Shown: one piece after another, positions 26,135 through 36,627 of the stretch
How positions within the stretch are numbered: position 1 is the stretch's first letter
How the letters are laid out: the number at the start of each line of letters is the position of its first letter
Assembly: GCA_001775715.1 (NCBI GenBank)
Contig: MEYC01000090.1
Location: 58,329 to 95,026, forward strand
Direction: 5' to 3'
Length of the DNA: 36,698 nt
Source of the DNA: Candidatus Aminicenantes bacterium RBG_16_66_30
GTDB lineage: Bacteria; Acidobacteriota; Aminicenantia; Aminicenantales; Saccharicenantaceae
Position numbers and translations under genes: made by a program
Notes under the pieces: generated by a model
What the model saw: the letters and a program-made list of their open reading frames with translations, nothing else
What the model was told of the DNA's origin: nothing
Databases searched by the model: none

Positions 26135-26427
26135 TCAAAGACCCCCATAAGATCATCCTTCGTCCGGTCATCACGGAGAAGACGACCCAGCTCAAGGCCA
26201 CGAGCGGGGTCATCTGCTTCGAGGTCGCCCGGAACGCCAACAAGATCGAGATCAAGCTGGCCGTCGAGCACCTGTTCAAGACCAAGGTCGCCGAGGTCCG
26301 GACCCAGATGAAGACCGGCAAGGTCCGCCGCGTCGGCCGGAACATGGGCAAGACCCGGGACTGGAAGAAGGCCTTCGTCCGGCTCCGCGAAGGCGAGAAA
26401 CCGATCGAATACTTCGAGGCGGCGTAA
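26131..26427 (+). CDS. rplW: 50S ribosomal protein L23
   Basis: L23 sits at the tunnel exit and is the docking site for trigger factor and SRP. The 98 aa product begins [19 protein letters not shown] and contains the conserved [14 protein letters not shown]. It starts with GTG at 26131, overlapping rplD by four bases. rplB follows after one base. Confidence 0.97.
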   Translation: MIKDPHKIILRPVITEKTTQLKATSGVICFEVARNANKIEIKLAVEHLFKTKVAEVRTQMKTGKVRRVGRNMGKTRDWKKAFVRLREGEKPIEYFEAA

Positions 26428-26428
26428 C

Positions 26429-27256
<828 letters not shown>

Positions 27257-27258
27257 CC

Positions 27259-27555
27259 ATGAGCAGATCACTCAAGAAGGGCCCGTTCATCGATGGCCAC
27301 CTCCTGGAGAAGGTCCAGGCCCTGGCGACGCCCGCGGGCAAGCGCCAAGTCATCAAGACCTGGTCCCGCCGGTCGACGATCATCCCCGAGATGGTCGGCA
27401 TGACCATCGGCGTCCACAACGGGCGGAAGTTCATCCCGGTCTTCGTCACCGAGAACATGGTCGGGCACAAGCTCGGGGAGTTCTCCCCGACGCGGCACTT
27501 CAAGGGCCATACCTCCAAGACGGCCAAGCAGCTGAAGGTGGGGAAGACGCCATGA
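27259..27555 (+). CDS. rpsS: 30S ribosomal protein S19
   Basis: S19 is a 30S head protein near the A-site tRNA and subunit bridges. The 98 aa product begins [15 protein letters not shown] and contains [14 protein letters not shown] and the end [12 protein letters not shown], all hallmarks. Its stop overlaps rplV as ATGA. Confidence 0.98.
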   Translation: MSRSLKKGPFIDGHLLEKVQALATPAGKRQVIKTWSRRSTIIPEMVGMTIGVHNGRKFIPVFVTENMVGHKLGEFSPTRHFKGHTSKTAKQLKVGKTP

Positions 27556-27911
27556 GCGTCCCGAGCCATCTCTCCCACGCCGTCGCGCGCTACGTCCGGA
27601 TGAGCCCCCAGAAGAGCCGTCTCGTGGCCGACCTCGTCCGGGACCGCTATGTCGGGGAGGCCCTGACCATCCTGCGCTTCAGCGAGCGGAAGAAGATCAG
27701 CGCCGTCCTCGAGAAGGTCCTGCGCTCCGCCATCGCCAACGCCCAGCAGGCGTCGCCGAACGTCGACGTCGATACGCTCGTCATCTCGCGGATCCAGATC
27801 AACGGCGGCCCGAGCGCCAAGCGGATCCGTCCGGCCCCCCAGGGACGGGCCTACCGCATCCAGAAGCGGACGAGCCATGTCCATATCTATCTCGCCGAAA
27901 AGGGGAAGTGA
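27552..27911 (+). CDS. rplV: 50S ribosomal protein L22
   Basis: L22 extends a beta hairpin into the exit tunnel next to L4, where macrolide resistance can arise. The 119 aa product contains [15 protein letters not shown] and the C-terminal hairpin region [18 protein letters not shown]. The start overlaps rpsS by four bases and the stop is one base before the GTG of rpsC. Confidence 0.97.
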   Translation: MSVPSHLSHAVARYVRMSPQKSRLVADLVRDRYVGEALTILRFSERKKISAVLEKVLRSAIANAQQASPNVDVDTLVISRIQINGGPSAKRIRPAPQGRAYRIQKRTSHVHIYLAEKGK

Positions 27912-27912
27912 C

Positions 27913-28581
27913 GTGGGACAGAAAACGCATCCATACGGATTCCGGCTCGGCTTCAACAAGCCCTGGTCGTCCCGCTGGTTCGCCAAGGGCCCCGAATACG
28001 CCCGGCTCATCCATGAGGACCTGCGGATGAAGAAGGCCATCAAGGAGAAGTACTTCCACGCCGGCATCGCCGGGGTGGACGTCGAGCGCATCGGCCCGAA
28101 GATCCGCATCATCATCCACACGGCCCGGCCGGGCATCATCATCGGCCGCGGCGGCAAGGAGATCGAGAGCCTCAAGGCCTACCTCGAGACGATCGCCAAG
28201 CGCGACGTCTACATCGACATCCGCGAGGTCGACAAGCCCGAGCTCAACGCCCTCCTCGTCGGCGAGAGCATCGCCGTCCAGCTCGAGAAGCGCATCGCCT
28301 ACCGCCGGGCCATGCGCAAGGCCGTCGAGTTCGCCCTCAAGATGGGGGCCAAGGGCATCAAAGTCATGTGCGCCGGACGCCTCGGCGGCGTCGAGATCGC
28401 CCGCTCCGAGTGGTACCTCAAGGGCCAGCTCCCCCTGCAGACGCTCCGGGCCGACATCGACTTCGCCTTCACCGAGGCCTTCACGACCTACGGACAGATC
28501 GGCATCAAGGTCTGGGTCTACCGGGCCGACGTCGAGAAGCCCAAGATGACCTCCCAGACGGCCGAGGTCGAGGAGATCTGA
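27913..28581 (+). CDS. rpsC: 30S ribosomal protein S3
   Basis: S3 forms part of the mRNA entry channel and has helicase activity with S4. The 222 aa product has a type II KH domain with GIIIGRGG (74-81), and a C-terminal domain with [20 protein letters not shown]. It starts with GTG at 27913, giving [13 protein letters not shown], the normal family N-terminus. AGGGGAAG lies just upstream, and an ATG further back inside rplV would add residues not found in the family. Confidence 0.97.
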   Translation: MGQKTHPYGFRLGFNKPWSSRWFAKGPEYARLIHEDLRMKKAIKEKYFHAGIAGVDVERIGPKIRIIIHTARPGIIIGRGGKEIESLKAYLETIAKRDVYIDIREVDKPELNALLVGESIAVQLEKRIAYRRAMRKAVEFALKMGAKGIKVMCAGRLGGVEIARSEWYLKGQLPLQTLRADIDFAFTEAFTTYGQIGIKVWVYRADVEKPKMTSQTAEVEEI

Positions 28582-28583
28582 CC

Positions 28584-29006
28584 ATGCTGATGCCCGCGAA
28601 AGTCAAGTACCGTAAGCAGCAGCGCGGCCGCATGCGGGGCAAGGCCCTGCGCGGCGGCACGCTGACCTTCGGCGAGTTCGGCCTCCAGGCCCTCGAGCCC
28701 GGCTGGCTGTCCTCCCGCCAGATCGAAGCCGGCCGCATCACGATCAGCCGGCATATGAAGCGGAAGGGCAAGCTGTGGATCCGGACCTTCCCCTGGAAGT
28801 CGGTCACCAAGAAGCCGACCGAGGTCCGCATGGGGAAGGGCAAGGGCGACCCTGAGTTCTGGGTCGACGTCATCCGGCCGGGCAAGATCCTCTTCGAGAT
28901 CGAGGGCGTCGACCACGCGGAGGCCCGCGAGGCCATGCGCCTGGCCGCCCACAAGCTGCCCATCAAGACGCGGTTCATCTCCCGGGAAGCGAGGGAGCTC
29001 CGATGA
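28584..29006 (+). CDS. rplP: 50S ribosomal protein L16
   Basis: L16 organises the A site of the large subunit. The 140 aa product contains [16 protein letters not shown] and [22 protein letters not shown], and the [12 protein letters not shown] motif near the conserved Arg. The ATG at 28584 is chosen because GAGGAG lies eight bases upstream. A second ATG at 28590 is possible. The stop overlaps rpmC as ATGA. Confidence 0.97.
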   Translation: MLMPAKVKYRKQQRGRMRGKALRGGTLTFGEFGLQALEPGWLSSRQIEAGRITISRHMKRKGKLWIRTFPWKSVTKKPTEVRMGKGKGDPEFWVDVIRPGKILFEIEGVDHAEAREAMRLAAHKLPIKTRFISREARELR

Positions 29007-29200
29007 AGATCAAGGAACTCAACGACATGTCGCCCGACGAGCTCAGGCACAAGCAGGAGGAGCTCGTCGACCAGCTCTTTAAGCTCCGCTTCCAGAAGTC
29101 CCTCGGACAGCTGGAGAGCCCCATGAAGGTCAAGAACGTCCGGCGGGACATCGCCCGCATCAAGACGCTCCTGAACCGCCGGCCGAAGGCCACGGAGTAG
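29003..29200 (+). CDS. rpmC: 50S ribosomal protein L29
   Basis: L29 is a small two-helix protein beside L23 at the tunnel exit. The 65 aa product has the family pattern [14 protein letters not shown] followed by [17 protein letters not shown] and a final basic helix. It is coupled to rplP by an ATGA overlap and is followed by rpsQ after three bases. Confidence 0.96.
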   Translation: MKIKELNDMSPDELRHKQEELVDQLFKLRFQKSLGQLESPMKVKNVRRDIARIKTLLNRRPKATE

Positions 29201-29203
29201 CCC

Positions 29204-29527
29204 ATGGACACCCAAGGACACGCACGGAAGACGACCAAGGTCGGGACGGTCGTCGCCAAGAAGATGCAGAAGACGGTCACCGTCGAGGTGGAGCGGCAGG
29301 TCCGCCACCCCCTCTACCGGAAGACCGTCCGGAGGAAGCAGACCTTCCTCGTCCACGATGACGCCGAGAAGTGCAAGGTCGGCGACATCGTCCGCATCAT
29401 CGAGACCCGGCCGATCAGCAAGACCAAGCGCTGGCGCGTCCTCGAGATCGTCGGCCTGTCGCCGGTCTTGACGGCGACCCCGATCGCGGACGACCCGATC
29501 GCGCCCGGGACGGGAGAGCCGCAATGA
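29204..29527 (+). CDS. rpsQ: 30S ribosomal protein S17, with C-terminal extension
   Basis: S17 is an OB-fold primary binder of 16S rRNA. The core includes [18 protein letters not shown] and [20 protein letters not shown], typical of the family. At 107 aa it is about 20 residues longer than usual, with a Pro/Ala/Asp-rich tail after about residue 85. The ATG at 29204 gives an N-terminus of about 12 residues before the conserved core. The stop overlaps rplN as ATGA. Confidence 0.96.
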   Translation: MDTQGHARKTTKVGTVVAKKMQKTVTVEVERQVRHPLYRKTVRRKQTFLVHDDAEKCKVGDIVRIIETRPISKTKRWRVLEIVGLSPVLTATPIADDPIAPGTGEPQ

Positions 29528-29892
29528 TCCAGATGTGCACGATGCTCAAGGTCGCCGACAACTCCGGCGCCCGGCGGATCATGGCCATCACGCCGCTCGG
29601 CGGCAGCGTCGGCCGGGTCGCCCGGATCGGGGACGTCATCTCGGCCACGGTCAAGGAGGCCGACCCGGAGAGCAAGATCCCCAAGGGCAAGGTCATCCGG
29701 GCCGTCGTCGTCCGGACCCGCAAGGAGCTCCGCCGCAGGGACGGCTCCTACATCCGGTTCGAGGACAACGCCGCGGTCATCATCGACAAGGCGGGGGAGC
29801 CCGTGGGCACGCGCGTCTTCGGGCCCGTCGGCCGCGAGCTCCGCGAGCGGAAGTTCATGAAGATCATCTCCCTCGCGCCGGAGGTCCTGTGA
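29524..29892 (+). CDS. rplN: 50S ribosomal protein L14
   Basis: L14 forms intersubunit bridge B8 and contacts L19. The 122 aa product is exactly the usual length, starts [18 protein letters not shown], and ends [12 protein letters not shown]. It is the first gene of the spc group. The start overlaps rpsQ by four bases, and the stop shares one base with the rplX start. Confidence 0.98.
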   Translation: MIQMCTMLKVADNSGARRIMAITPLGGSVGRVARIGDVISATVKEADPESKIPKGKVIRAVVVRTRKELRRRDGSYIRFEDNAAVIIDKAGEPVGTRVFGPVGRELRERKFMKIISLAPEVL

Positions 29893-30224
29893 TGGTCAAG
29901 ATCCAGCTCAGGAAGAACGACCCCGTCGTCGTCATCCGCGGCAAGGACAAGGGGAAGACCGGCAAGGTCCTCAAGCTCTTCCCCGAGACGAACCGCGTCA
30001 TCGTCGAACGGATCAACTTCGTCAAGCATTTCGTCAAGGCCGACCGCAGCCGGAACGTCCAGGGCGGGGTCATGGAGAAGGAGGCCCCCATCGCCGTGTC
30101 GAACGTCATGCTCTACTGCGCCGAGTGCGCCCAGGGCGTCCGGGCCCGGACGAAGCGGCTCGAGGACGGCAGCAAGATCCGGCTCTGCCACCGCTGCGAG
30201 ACCCTGATCGAGAAGCAGAAGTGA
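29892..30224 (+). CDS. rplX: 50S ribosomal protein L24
   Basis: L24 is an assembly initiator at the tunnel exit. The 110 aa product has an N-terminal KOW motif ([19 protein letters not shown], about 12-30). The C-terminal part carries two Cys pairs (Cys76/Cys79 and Cys99/Cys102), likely a zinc ribbon that many but not all L24 proteins have. It starts at 29892 in a TGATG overlap with rplN. Confidence 0.97.
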   Translation: MVKIQLRKNDPVVVIRGKDKGKTGKVLKLFPETNRVIVERINFVKHFVKADRSRNVQGGVMEKEAPIAVSNVMLYCAECAQGVRARTKRLEDGSKIRLCHRCETLIEKQK

Positions 30225-30234
30225 GGATGCGCCC

Positions 30235-30777
30235 ATGAGCCGCTTATTCGAGAAGTACCGCAAGGACGTGGTCCCCGAGCTCGGGAAAGAGCTCGGCATC
30301 ACGAATATCATGGCCGTGCCGCGCCTGGAGAAGATCATCGTCAACGTCGGCGTCGGCGACGCCATCCAGAACATCAAGCTCCTGGACGCGGCCAAGGCGG
30401 AGCTGGCCCAGATCACCGGGCAGCTCCCCGGGGTCGGCCGGGCCAAGAAGTCCATCTCGGCCTTCAAGCTGAGGAAGGGCCAGCCCATCGCCTGCTACGT
30501 CACCCTCCGGAACCGGAGGATGTACGAGTTCTTCGACCGGCTCGTCAATATCGTCCTGCCGCGGGTCCGCGACTTCCGCGGCGTCCCGCCGACGTCCTTC
30601 GACGGCCGGGGCAACTACACCCTGGGGATGCGCGACCAGCTCACGTTCCCCGAGATCGACTACACCAAGGTCGAGCGGCCCCGGGGGATGAACATCACCA
30701 TCGTCACGACGGCCCGGACGGACAAGGAAGCCCTGGCCCTCCTCAAGAGGCTGGGCATGCCTTTCCGGGAATCCTGA
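30235..30777 (+). CDS. rplE: 50S ribosomal protein L5
   Basis: L5 binds 5S rRNA in the central protuberance and contacts P-site tRNA. The 180 aa product matches the family in length and contains [30 protein letters not shown] and [18 protein letters not shown]. It begins 10 bases after rplX; rpsN follows after 14 bases. Confidence 0.98.
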   Translation: MSRLFEKYRKDVVPELGKELGITNIMAVPRLEKIIVNVGVGDAIQNIKLLDAAKAELAQITGQLPGVGRAKKSISAFKLRKGQPIACYVTLRNRRMYEFFDRLVNIVLPRVRDFRGVPPTSFDGRGNYTLGMRDQLTFPEIDYTKVERPRGMNITIVTTARTDKEALALLKRLGMPFRES

Positions 30778-30791
30778 GAATCGAGGTCCTT

Positions 30792-30977
30792 ATGGCAACT
30801 ACCGCGCGCATGGCCAAGATGGTCAAAAAGCTGAAATACGCGATCCGGGTCCGGCACCGCTGCCGGCTCTGCGGGCGCTCCCGGGCTTACTACCGGAAAT
30901 TCGATATGTGCCGCCTGTGCTTCCGCGAGCACGCCCTCAAAGGGGAGATCCCGGGCGTGACGAAGTCGTCCTGGTGA
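30792..30977 (+). CDS. rpsN: 30S ribosomal protein S14, zinc-binding type
   Basis: S14 is a late-binding protein of the 30S head. This is the short 61 aa zinc form with Cys24/Cys27 and Cys40/Cys43, and the typical end [22 protein letters not shown] precedes the ATG at 30792. It lies in the standard rplE-rpsN-rpsH order. Confidence 0.97.
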   Translation: MATTARMAKMVKKLKYAIRVRHRCRLCGRSRAYYRKFDMCRLCFREHALKGEIPGVTKSSW

Positions 30978-30997
30978 CGTCGGAGAAAGGAACAGAC

Positions 30998-31387
30998 ATG
31001 GATTCGTTATCTGATCTGCTCACCCGGATCCGCAACGGCGTGAAGTCCAAGAAGCGGGAGATCAACGCCCCCGCGTTCCGCCTGGGGATCGAGGTCGTCA
31101 AGATCCTCAAGGAGGAGGGGTACGTCAAGAACTACAAGGTCATCGACGACAAGAAGCAGGGGATCCTCAACGTGACCCTCAAGTACACGGAGGACAACCG
31201 GAGCGTCATCAGCGGCCTCAAGCGGGTCAGCAAGCCGGGCTGCCGGATCTACTGCACGAAGGACGAGGTCCCCAAGGTCCTCGACGGCCTGGGGCTCGCC
31301 GTCGTCTCGACGTCCCGCGGCGTCATGACCGGCCGGGCCTGCGAGGAGCAGGGGGCCGGCGGCGAAGTCCTCTGCAGCATCTGGTAA
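30998..31387 (+). CDS. rpsH: 30S ribosomal protein S8
   Basis: S8 is a primary 16S rRNA binder and, in E. coli, the spc operon repressor. The 129 aa product begins [14 protein letters not shown] and has the C-terminal [14 protein letters not shown] and a GGEVLCSIW end. The ATG at 30998 is chosen because it gives the family N-terminus and follows GAAAGGA. Longer in-frame upstream sequence reads through rpsN. Confidence 0.97.
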   Translation: MDSLSDLLTRIRNGVKSKKREINAPAFRLGIEVVKILKEEGYVKNYKVIDDKKQGILNVTLKYTEDNRSVISGLKRVSKPGCRIYCTKDEVPKVLDGLGLAVVSTSRGVMTGRACEEQGAGGEVLCSIW

Positions 31388-31406
31388 GGCCAAGGGAGAG
31401 CGTGCC

Positions 31407-31952
31407 ATGTCGAGAGTCGGGAAAAAGCCCATCGCGATACCGGCGGGCGTGACCGTCACGGTACATCGGGACAAGATCGAGTTCGAGGGGAAGAAGGGCA
31501 AGCTCGCGACGCCCCTCCAGCCCGGCATCACGGCCGTCCTCGAGGGCGCGAGCCTCGTCTTCACCCGGGCCGACGACACCAAGGCCGGGCGGGCCAATCA
31601 CGGCCTCGGCCGGGCCCTGGCCCAGAACGCCGTCCGGGGCGTCACCGATGGCTATAGCAAGCAGCTCGAGATCGTCGGCGTCGGCTACAAGGCCAAGGTC
31701 GATAAGGGCAAGCTCGAGATCAGCCTGGGCTACTCCCGGCCGATCGCTTACGCGATCCCCGCGGGGATCGAGATCGTCGCCGAGAAGCCCACCCTGCTCA
31801 CCGTCCGCGGCATCGACCGCCAGAAGGTGGGCCAGGTCGCCGACGACATCAAGAGCCTCCGCCTGCCGGACCCCTACAAGCAGAAGGGCGTCCGCTACCT
31901 CGGCGAGCGGCTCATCAAGAAGGAACGAAAGGCGGGTGTGACCGGTGCTTAA
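31407..31952 (+). CDS. rplF: 50S ribosomal protein L6
   Basis: L6 lies near the sarcin-ricin loop and the factor-binding site. The 181 aa product starts MSRVGKKPIAIPAGV and contains the C-terminal signature DRQKVGQVADDIKSLRLPDPYKQKG in outline. AAGGGAG precedes the ATG. It overlaps the next gene by eight bases. Confidence 0.98.
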   Translation: MSRVGKKPIAIPAGVTVTVHRDKIEFEGKKGKLATPLQPGITAVLEGASLVFTRADDTKAGRANHGLGRALAQNAVRGVTDGYSKQLEIVGVGYKAKVDKGKLEISLGYSRPIAYAIPAGIEIVAEKPTLLTVRGIDRQKVGQVADDIKSLRLPDPYKQKGVRYLGERLIKKERKAGVTGA

Positions 31953-32319
31953 AGACAAGACGACCGCAAAGAAGGTCCGGGACGACCGTCTCCGGAAGCG
32001 GATCCGCGAGCGGGTCCGGGGGACGCCCGAGCGGCCCCGGCTCCATGTGTTCAAGAGCAACACCTACGTCTACACCCAGGTCATCGACGACCGCGGGGGG
32101 GCCGTGCTCCTGACCGCGTCGACCCTGGAGAAGGACTTCCGGGCGAAGGCCAAGAGCACCAAGAACAAGGACGCCTGCGGCCTCCTCGGGGAGATCCTGG
32201 GGAAGCGCCTCAAGGCGGCCAAGATCGACAAGGTCGTCTTCGACCGCGGGACCCGCTCCTATCACGGCAACATCAAGACCCTCGCGGACGCCATCCGCAA
32301 GGAAGGCATCCAGTTCTGA
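31945..32319 (+). CDS. rplR: 50S ribosomal protein L18
   Basis: L18 binds 5S rRNA with L5. The 124 aa product contains RGTPERPRLHVFKSNTYVYTQVIDD in outline, and the C-terminal FDRGTRSYHGNIKTLADAIRKEG. It starts with GTG at 31945, overlapping rplF by eight bases. The ribosome-binding signal there is weak, so translation probably depends on coupling to rplF. Confidence 0.97.
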   Translation: MLKDKTTAKKVRDDRLRKRIRERVRGTPERPRLHVFKSNTYVYTQVIDDRGGAVLLTASTLEKDFRAKAKSTKNKDACGLLGEILGKRLKAAKIDKVVFDRGTRSYHGNIKTLADAIRKEGIQF

Positions 32320-32348
32320 GCGGACGGCCGAAGTAAGGAGAGCAACAC

Positions 32349-32870
32349 GTGGACGATCGCAGACACAGCAGGAAAGTCGGGATCCTCGATGACGAGGGCA
32401 TGGAGCTCAAGGACCAGGTCATCTCCATCCGCCGGGTCACCAAGGTCGTCAAGGGCGGCAAGAACCTGAGCTTCTCGGCCCTCGTCGCCGTCGGCGACGA
32501 GCGGGGCCGGGTCGGCATCGGCAAGGGCAAGGCCCGCGAGGTGCCCCAGGCCATCGCCAAGGGCGTCGAAGCGGCCCGAAAGAGCATGATCCGGGTGCCC
32601 CTGGCCGATACGACCATCCCCCATCTCGTCAAAGGCGCCGACGGGGCCGGCCTGGTCGTCCTGCGGCCGGCCTCGAAGGGCACGGGCGTCATCGCCGGCG
32701 GCGCCGTCCGCGTCATCATGCAGCTTGCCGGCATCCGGGACATCCTGACCAAGTCCATCCGCAGCAACAACCCCATCAGCGTCGCCAACGCGACCCTGGA
32801 CGCCCTGCGGCGGATCCGGAACCCCGAGGACGTCGCCAAGATGCGCGGAAAGGCGAAAGGTACGCTATGA
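32349..32870 (+). CDS. rpsE: 30S ribosomal protein S5
   Basis: S5 lines the mRNA entry channel and helps set decoding accuracy. The 173 aa product has the N-terminal double-stranded-RNA-binding-like domain ([19 protein letters not shown]) and the C-terminal domain with [19 protein letters not shown]. It starts with GTG at 32349, after AAGGAGAG. Its stop overlaps rpmD as ATGA. Confidence 0.97.
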   Translation: MDDRRHSRKVGILDDEGMELKDQVISIRRVTKVVKGGKNLSFSALVAVGDERGRVGIGKGKAREVPQAIAKGVEAARKSMIRVPLADTTIPHLVKGADGAGLVVLRPASKGTGVIAGGAVRVIMQLAGIRDILTKSIRSNNPISVANATLDALRRIRNPEDVAKMRGKAKGTL

Positions 32871-33115
32871 CGGACCACACCGCGAAACCCAAGAAGGCGC
32901 CGAAGCGCGCCGAGAAGGCCGCGGCCGACACCTATATCAAGGTCACGCTCGCGCGCAGCCCCGTCGGCTACCCCCGCGTCCAGCGCCTGACGGCCACGGC
33001 CCTCGGCCTGCGCCGCCTCCAGTCCCACGCCGTGCACAAGGAGAGTCCCGCGGTCCTCGGCATGGTCCGCAAGATCTCCCACCTCCTCAAGGTGGAACCC
33101 GTGGAGAAGCCATGA
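32867..33115 (+). CDS. rpmD: 50S ribosomal protein L30, with N-terminal extension
   Basis: L30 is a small large-subunit protein, usually about 60 aa. Here the 82 aa product has the L30 core ([20 protein letters not shown] to [11 protein letters not shown]) from about residue 24. It is preceded by about 22 Lys/Ala-rich residues. The ATG at 32867 overlaps rpsE by four bases. A start nearer the core is not obvious, because no ATG or GTG lies at the family position, so the extension appears real. Confidence 0.95.
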   Translation: MTDHTAKPKKAPKRAEKAAADTYIKVTLARSPVGYPRVQRLTATALGLRRLQSHAVHKESPAVLGMVRKISHLLKVEPVEKP

Positions 33116-33564
33116 ACCTCAGCAGCCTGAAACCGGCCAAAGGATCGAGAAAGGACCGCAAGCGCGTGGGGCGGGGCCCGGGCTCCGGCTGGGGCAAGAC
33201 CGCCGGGGCCGGCAGCAAGGGCCAGCTCCAGGGCAGCGGCTATTCCCGCAAGCGCGGCTTCGAGGGCGGCCAGATGCCGCTCACGCGGCGCATCCCCAAG
33301 CGGGGCTTCACGAACATCTTCCGCACGGACGTCACGGTCGTCAACCTGGACCGCCTGGCCAAGCTCCGCAAGGAGGAGATCGGGCCTCAGGAGATGGCCG
33401 AGCACGGACTGATCAAGAACGCCGCCGAGCGGGTCAAGGTCCTCGGGCGGGGCGAGCTCGGCTCGGCCAAGACCGTCCGGGCCCACGCGTTCTCCGACTC
33501 GGCCGCGAAGAAGATCGAAGCCAAGGGCGGCAAGGCCGTCGTCATCGGGAAAGACCAATGCTAG
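33112..33564 (+). CDS. rplO: 50S ribosomal protein L15
   Basis: L15 is an early assembly protein with a long N-terminal tail deep in the 23S rRNA. The 150 aa product has the Gly/Arg/Lys-rich tail with GRGPGSGWGKTAGAGSKGQ and the FEGGQMPLTRRIPKRGF motif. The start overlaps rpmD as ATGA, and the end overlaps secY by seven bases. Confidence 0.98.
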   Translation: MNLSSLKPAKGSRKDRKRVGRGPGSGWGKTAGAGSKGQLQGSGYSRKRGFEGGQMPLTRRIPKRGFTNIFRTDVTVVNLDRLAKLRKEEIGPQEMAEHGLIKNAAERVKVLGRGELGSAKTVRAHAFSDSAAKKIEAKGGKAVVIGKDQC

Positions 33565-34940
33565 ACAGCATCCGCAACATCTTCAGCATCCCGGAGCTCC
33601 GCAAGAGGGTCATCTTCACCCTGCTCCTCTTGGCGATCTACCGGATCGGCGGGGTCATCCCCAACCCGGGCCTGAGCTCCACGGCCCTGGCCGAGTTCTG
33701 GCAGAGCCAGAAGGGCGGGCTGCTCGGCTTCATCGACCTGTTCTCCGGCCGGAACATGTCCCGGATGACCATCTTCGCCCTGGGCATCATGCCCTATATC
33801 AGCGCTTCGATCATCCTCCAGCTGCTGACCGTCGTCTGGCCCTACCTCGAGCGCCTGTCCAAGGAAGGGGAGCTCGGCCGGAAGAAGATCACCCAGTACA
33901 CCCGCTACGGGACGATCGTCATCTGCCTCATCCAGGCCTTCGGCATCGCCATCTTCCTCGAGGCCCTGAAGACGCCGGCCGGGGCGTCGGTCGTCATCAG
34001 CCCGGGCTGGGGCTTCAAGTTCCTGACCGTCCTGACCCTGACGACGGGGACCGTCTTCGTCATGTGGCTGGGCGAGCAGATCTCCGAGCGGGGGATCGGC
34101 AACGGCATCTCGCTCATCATCTTCGCCGGCATCGTCGTCAGCTTCCCGGCCGGCCTCAACAACATGCTCTCCGGCCTGCGGGCCGGGTCCATGGATCCCC
34201 TCAAGATCATCTTCCTCGGCGCCCTGATGGTCGCCGTCGTCGCCTTCATCGTCTTCGTCGAGCGCGGCCAGCGCCGCATCCCCGTGTCCTACGCCAAGCG
34301 CGTCGTCGGCCGCAAGGTCTACGGCGGGCAGAGCACGCACCTGCCTCTGCGCGTCAACACGGGCGGCGTCATCCCCATCATCTTCGCCGCCTCGGTCATC
34401 ACGATCCCGCAGACGATGGCCGCCCTGATCAAGGTGCCGGTCATCCAGACGATCGCGGCCCAGTTCGGCATGGGCATGCCCCTCTACAACCTCGTCTACG
34501 TCGCGGCCATCATCTTCTTCACCTACTTCTACATCTCGATCATCTTCAACCCGGTCGACGTCGCCGACAATCTCCGCAAGTACGGCGGCTTCATCCCCGG
34601 CATCCGCCCGGGCAAGAACACCTCCGACTACATCGACGACGTCCTCAGCCGGATCACCCTGGCCGGCGCGATCTACCTCGCCGCCGTGGCCATCCTGCCG
34701 GAGTTCCTGATCACCGGCTTCCAGGTCCAGGCCCTGCCCTGGGTGGGCGCCTGGCTCGACGCCAACCTGCCCAGGTTCCTGACCCAGGGGCTGGGCATCC
34801 AGTTCATGTTCGGCGGCACCTCGATCCTCATCGTCGTCGGCGTGGCCATGGACACGATGCAGCAGATCGAGGCCCAGCTCGTCATGCGCCATTATGACGG
34901 CTTCATGCGCCGGAGCCGCATCCGCGGGAGGCGCGGATGA
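33558..34940 (+). CDS. secY: Protein translocase channel subunit SecY
   Basis: SecY forms the protein-conducting channel in the inner membrane with SecE and SecG. The 460 aa product shows about ten hydrophobic helices, the SecY signature region YRIGGVIPNPG near the N-terminus, the FALGIMPYISASIILQLL segment, and the cytoplasmic loop GQRRIPVSYAKRVVGRK that binds SecA or ribosomes. It overlaps rplO by seven bases and adk by four. SecE is encoded at 8667 in this window. Confidence 0.98.
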   Translation: MLDSIRNIFSIPELRKRVIFTLLLLAIYRIGGVIPNPGLSSTALAEFWQSQKGGLLGFIDLFSGRNMSRMTIFALGIMPYISASIILQLLTVVWPYLERLSKEGELGRKKITQYTRYGTIVICLIQAFGIAIFLEALKTPAGASVVISPGWGFKFLTVLTLTTGTVFVMWLGEQISERGIGNGISLIIFAGIVVSFPAGLNNMLSGLRAGSMDPLKIIFLGALMVAVVAFIVFVERGQRRIPVSYAKRVVGRKVYGGQSTHLPLRVNTGGVIPIIFAASVITIPQTMAALIKVPVIQTIAAQFGMGMPLYNLVYVAAIIFFTYFYISIIFNPVDVADNLRKYGGFIPGIRPGKNTSDYIDDVLSRITLAGAIYLAAVAILPEFLITGFQVQALPWVGAWLDANLPRFLTQGLGIQFMFGGTSILIVVGVAMDTMQQIEAQLVMRHYDGFMRRSRIRGRRG

Positions 34941-35602
34941 GGATCATCCTCCTGGGCGCTCCCGGAAGCGGGAAGGGGACCGTCGCCGAGGCCCTGCGCT
35001 CGGCCTGCGGCTTCCCCAAGGTCTCGACGGGAGACCTGCTCCGGGAGGCCGTCCGGGAGAAGACGCCGCTCGGCCTCGTCGCCGCGGCCCAGATGGGCAA
35101 GGGCGGGCTCGTCGACGACGCGACCGTCCTGGCCCTCCTCCGCGAGCGCCTGGCCCGGGAGGACTGCCGCGACGGCTACGTCCTCGACGGCTTCCCGCGG
35201 AACCTGGCCCAGGCGGGGAGCCTCGACGCCCTCGGGCTCTCCGGCCCGGAGATCGTTTTCGACCTCCGCGTCTCGGACCAGGTCGTCCTCGAGCGCCTGG
35301 CCAGCCGCAGGAGCTGCCCCCGGTGCGAGGCCATCTATCACCTCGTCAACAAGCCGCCGAAGAAGGCCGGCTTCTGCGACGTCTGCGGCACGGCCCTCGT
35401 CCAGCGGGCGGACGACACGCCCGAGGTCATCAAGGAACGGCTCAAGACCTACCATGCCCAGACCGAGCCCCTGGTCGCCCGCTACGCGGCCAAGGGGTAC
35501 CTCCACAGGATCGACGGCGACGCCCCGGCTGGAACGGTCCTCCGGGACGTCCGGCGCGCGCTCGACGCCGCCCTCGGCCGCCGGGAAGGCGCGGGATCGT
35601 GA
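34937..35602 (+). CDS. adk: Adenylate kinase
   Basis: Adenylate kinase interconverts ATP plus AMP and two ADP. The 221 aa product has P-loop GAPGSGKG (7-14), the AMP-site DGFPR (84-88), and the long LID form with four zinc-binding cysteines (Cys127, Cys130, Cys147, Cys150). In the usual Gram-positive type a conserved Gly or Ala follows the P-loop GKGT; here it is GKGTVAEAL. The start overlaps secY as ATGA. The secY-adk-map-infA order is common in many bacteria. Confidence 0.97.
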   Translation: MRIILLGAPGSGKGTVAEALRSACGFPKVSTGDLLREAVREKTPLGLVAAAQMGKGGLVDDATVLALLRERLAREDCRDGYVLDGFPRNLAQAGSLDALGLSGPEIVFDLRVSDQVVLERLASRRSCPRCEAIYHLVNKPPKKAGFCDVCGTALVQRADDTPEVIKERLKTYHAQTEPLVARYAAKGYLHRIDGDAPAGTVLRDVRRALDAALGRREGAGS

Positions 35603-35604
35603 CG

Positions 35605-36405
35605 ATGATCACCTTCAAGTCCGCGACCGAGCTCGAGGCCATGCGCCAGAGCAGCCGCATCGTGGCCGCCGTCCTCGGCGAGCTCGAGCCGCTCATCCGG
35701 CCGGGCCTCCGGACGCGGGACCTCGACCTCTACGCGGAGAAGCGGACCCGCGAGCTCGGGGCCGTCCCGGCCTTCAAGGGCTACCGCGGCTACCCCGCCT
35801 CGGTCTGCGTCTCGGTCAACGAGGAGATCATCCACGGCATCCCGTCCGGCCGCATCCTCCAGGAAGGCGATATCGTCAGCCTCGATTTCGGCGTCCTCTA
35901 CGAGGGCTTCTACAGCGACTCGGCCCTGACCGTTCCGGTCGGCCGGACGAGCCCCGAGGCCGAAAAGCTCATCGCCGCGGCCGAGCGGTCCTTCTTCAAG
36001 GGCCTCGAGCAGATGCGGGAGGGCCGGCGCCTCTCCGACATCTCGGCGGCCGTCCAGCAGGCCGTCGAGAGCGAGGGCTTCTCGGTCATCCGGCAGTTCG
36101 TCGGCCACGGCATCGGCCGGTCCCTCCACGAGGAGCCCCAGGTCCCGAATTTCGGGGCCCCGGGCCGCGGACCGAAGATCCGGCCCGGCATGACCCTGGC
36201 CATCGAGCCCATGATCGCGGCCGGCGGCCCGGACGTCGAGATCCTCGAGGACGGCTGGACAGCCGTGACCCGGGACCGCAGCCTGGCCGCCCATTACGAG
36301 CACACGGTGGCCATGACCGAGGACGGCCCGGAGGTCCTCAGCGCGAGGACGCCCGCGGCCGGCCGTCCGCGGATCCCGGTCGCCAAGGAGAGCCCGCATG
36401 CCTAG
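35605..36405 (+). CDS. map: Methionine aminopeptidase, type I
   Basis: This enzyme removes the initiator methionine from new proteins. The 266 aa product has all five metal ligands: Asp94, Asp105, His168, Glu201 and Glu232. It also has His78 of the active site in IIHGIPS. The ATG at 35605 gives the usual start [18 protein letters not shown] at 35599 in the same frame overlaps the adk stop and would add two residues. A 15-20 residue tail after the catalytic domain overlaps the infA start by eight bases. Confidence 0.97.
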   Translation: MITFKSATELEAMRQSSRIVAAVLGELEPLIRPGLRTRDLDLYAEKRTRELGAVPAFKGYRGYPASVCVSVNEEIIHGIPSGRILQEGDIVSLDFGVLYEGFYSDSALTVPVGRTSPEAEKLIAAAERSFFKGLEQMREGRRLSDISAAVQQAVESEGFSVIRQFVGHGIGRSLHEEPQVPNFGAPGRGPKIRPGMTLAIEPMIAAGGPDVEILEDGWTAVTRDRSLAAHYEHTVAMTEDGPEVLSARTPAAGRPRIPVAKESPHA

Positions 36406-36616
36406 ACAGGACATGTTCGAAGCCGAGGGCGTCGTCCTCGAGACCCTGCCGAACGCCATGTTCCGGGTCGAGCTTCAGAACAAGCACGTCATCCTGGCCC
36501 ACATCTCCGGGAAGATGCGCAAGCACTTCATCCGCATCCTGCCGGGCGACCGGGTCCTCCTGGAGCTGTCGCCCTACGACCTGACCAAGGGACGGATCAC
36601 CTATCGATTCAAATAA
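36398..36616 (+). CDS. infA: Translation initiation factor IF-1
   Basis: IF-1 is a 72 aa OB-fold protein that occupies the A site during initiation. The sequence contains [19 protein letters not shown] and [16 protein letters not shown], and ends [11 protein letters not shown], all typical. The start at 36398 lies inside the last codons of map. Confidence 0.98.
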   Translation: MPRQDMFEAEGVVLETLPNAMFRVELQNKHVILAHISGKMRKHFIRILPGDRVLLELSPYDLTKGRITYRFK

Positions 36617-36627
36617 AGGACGGGACG

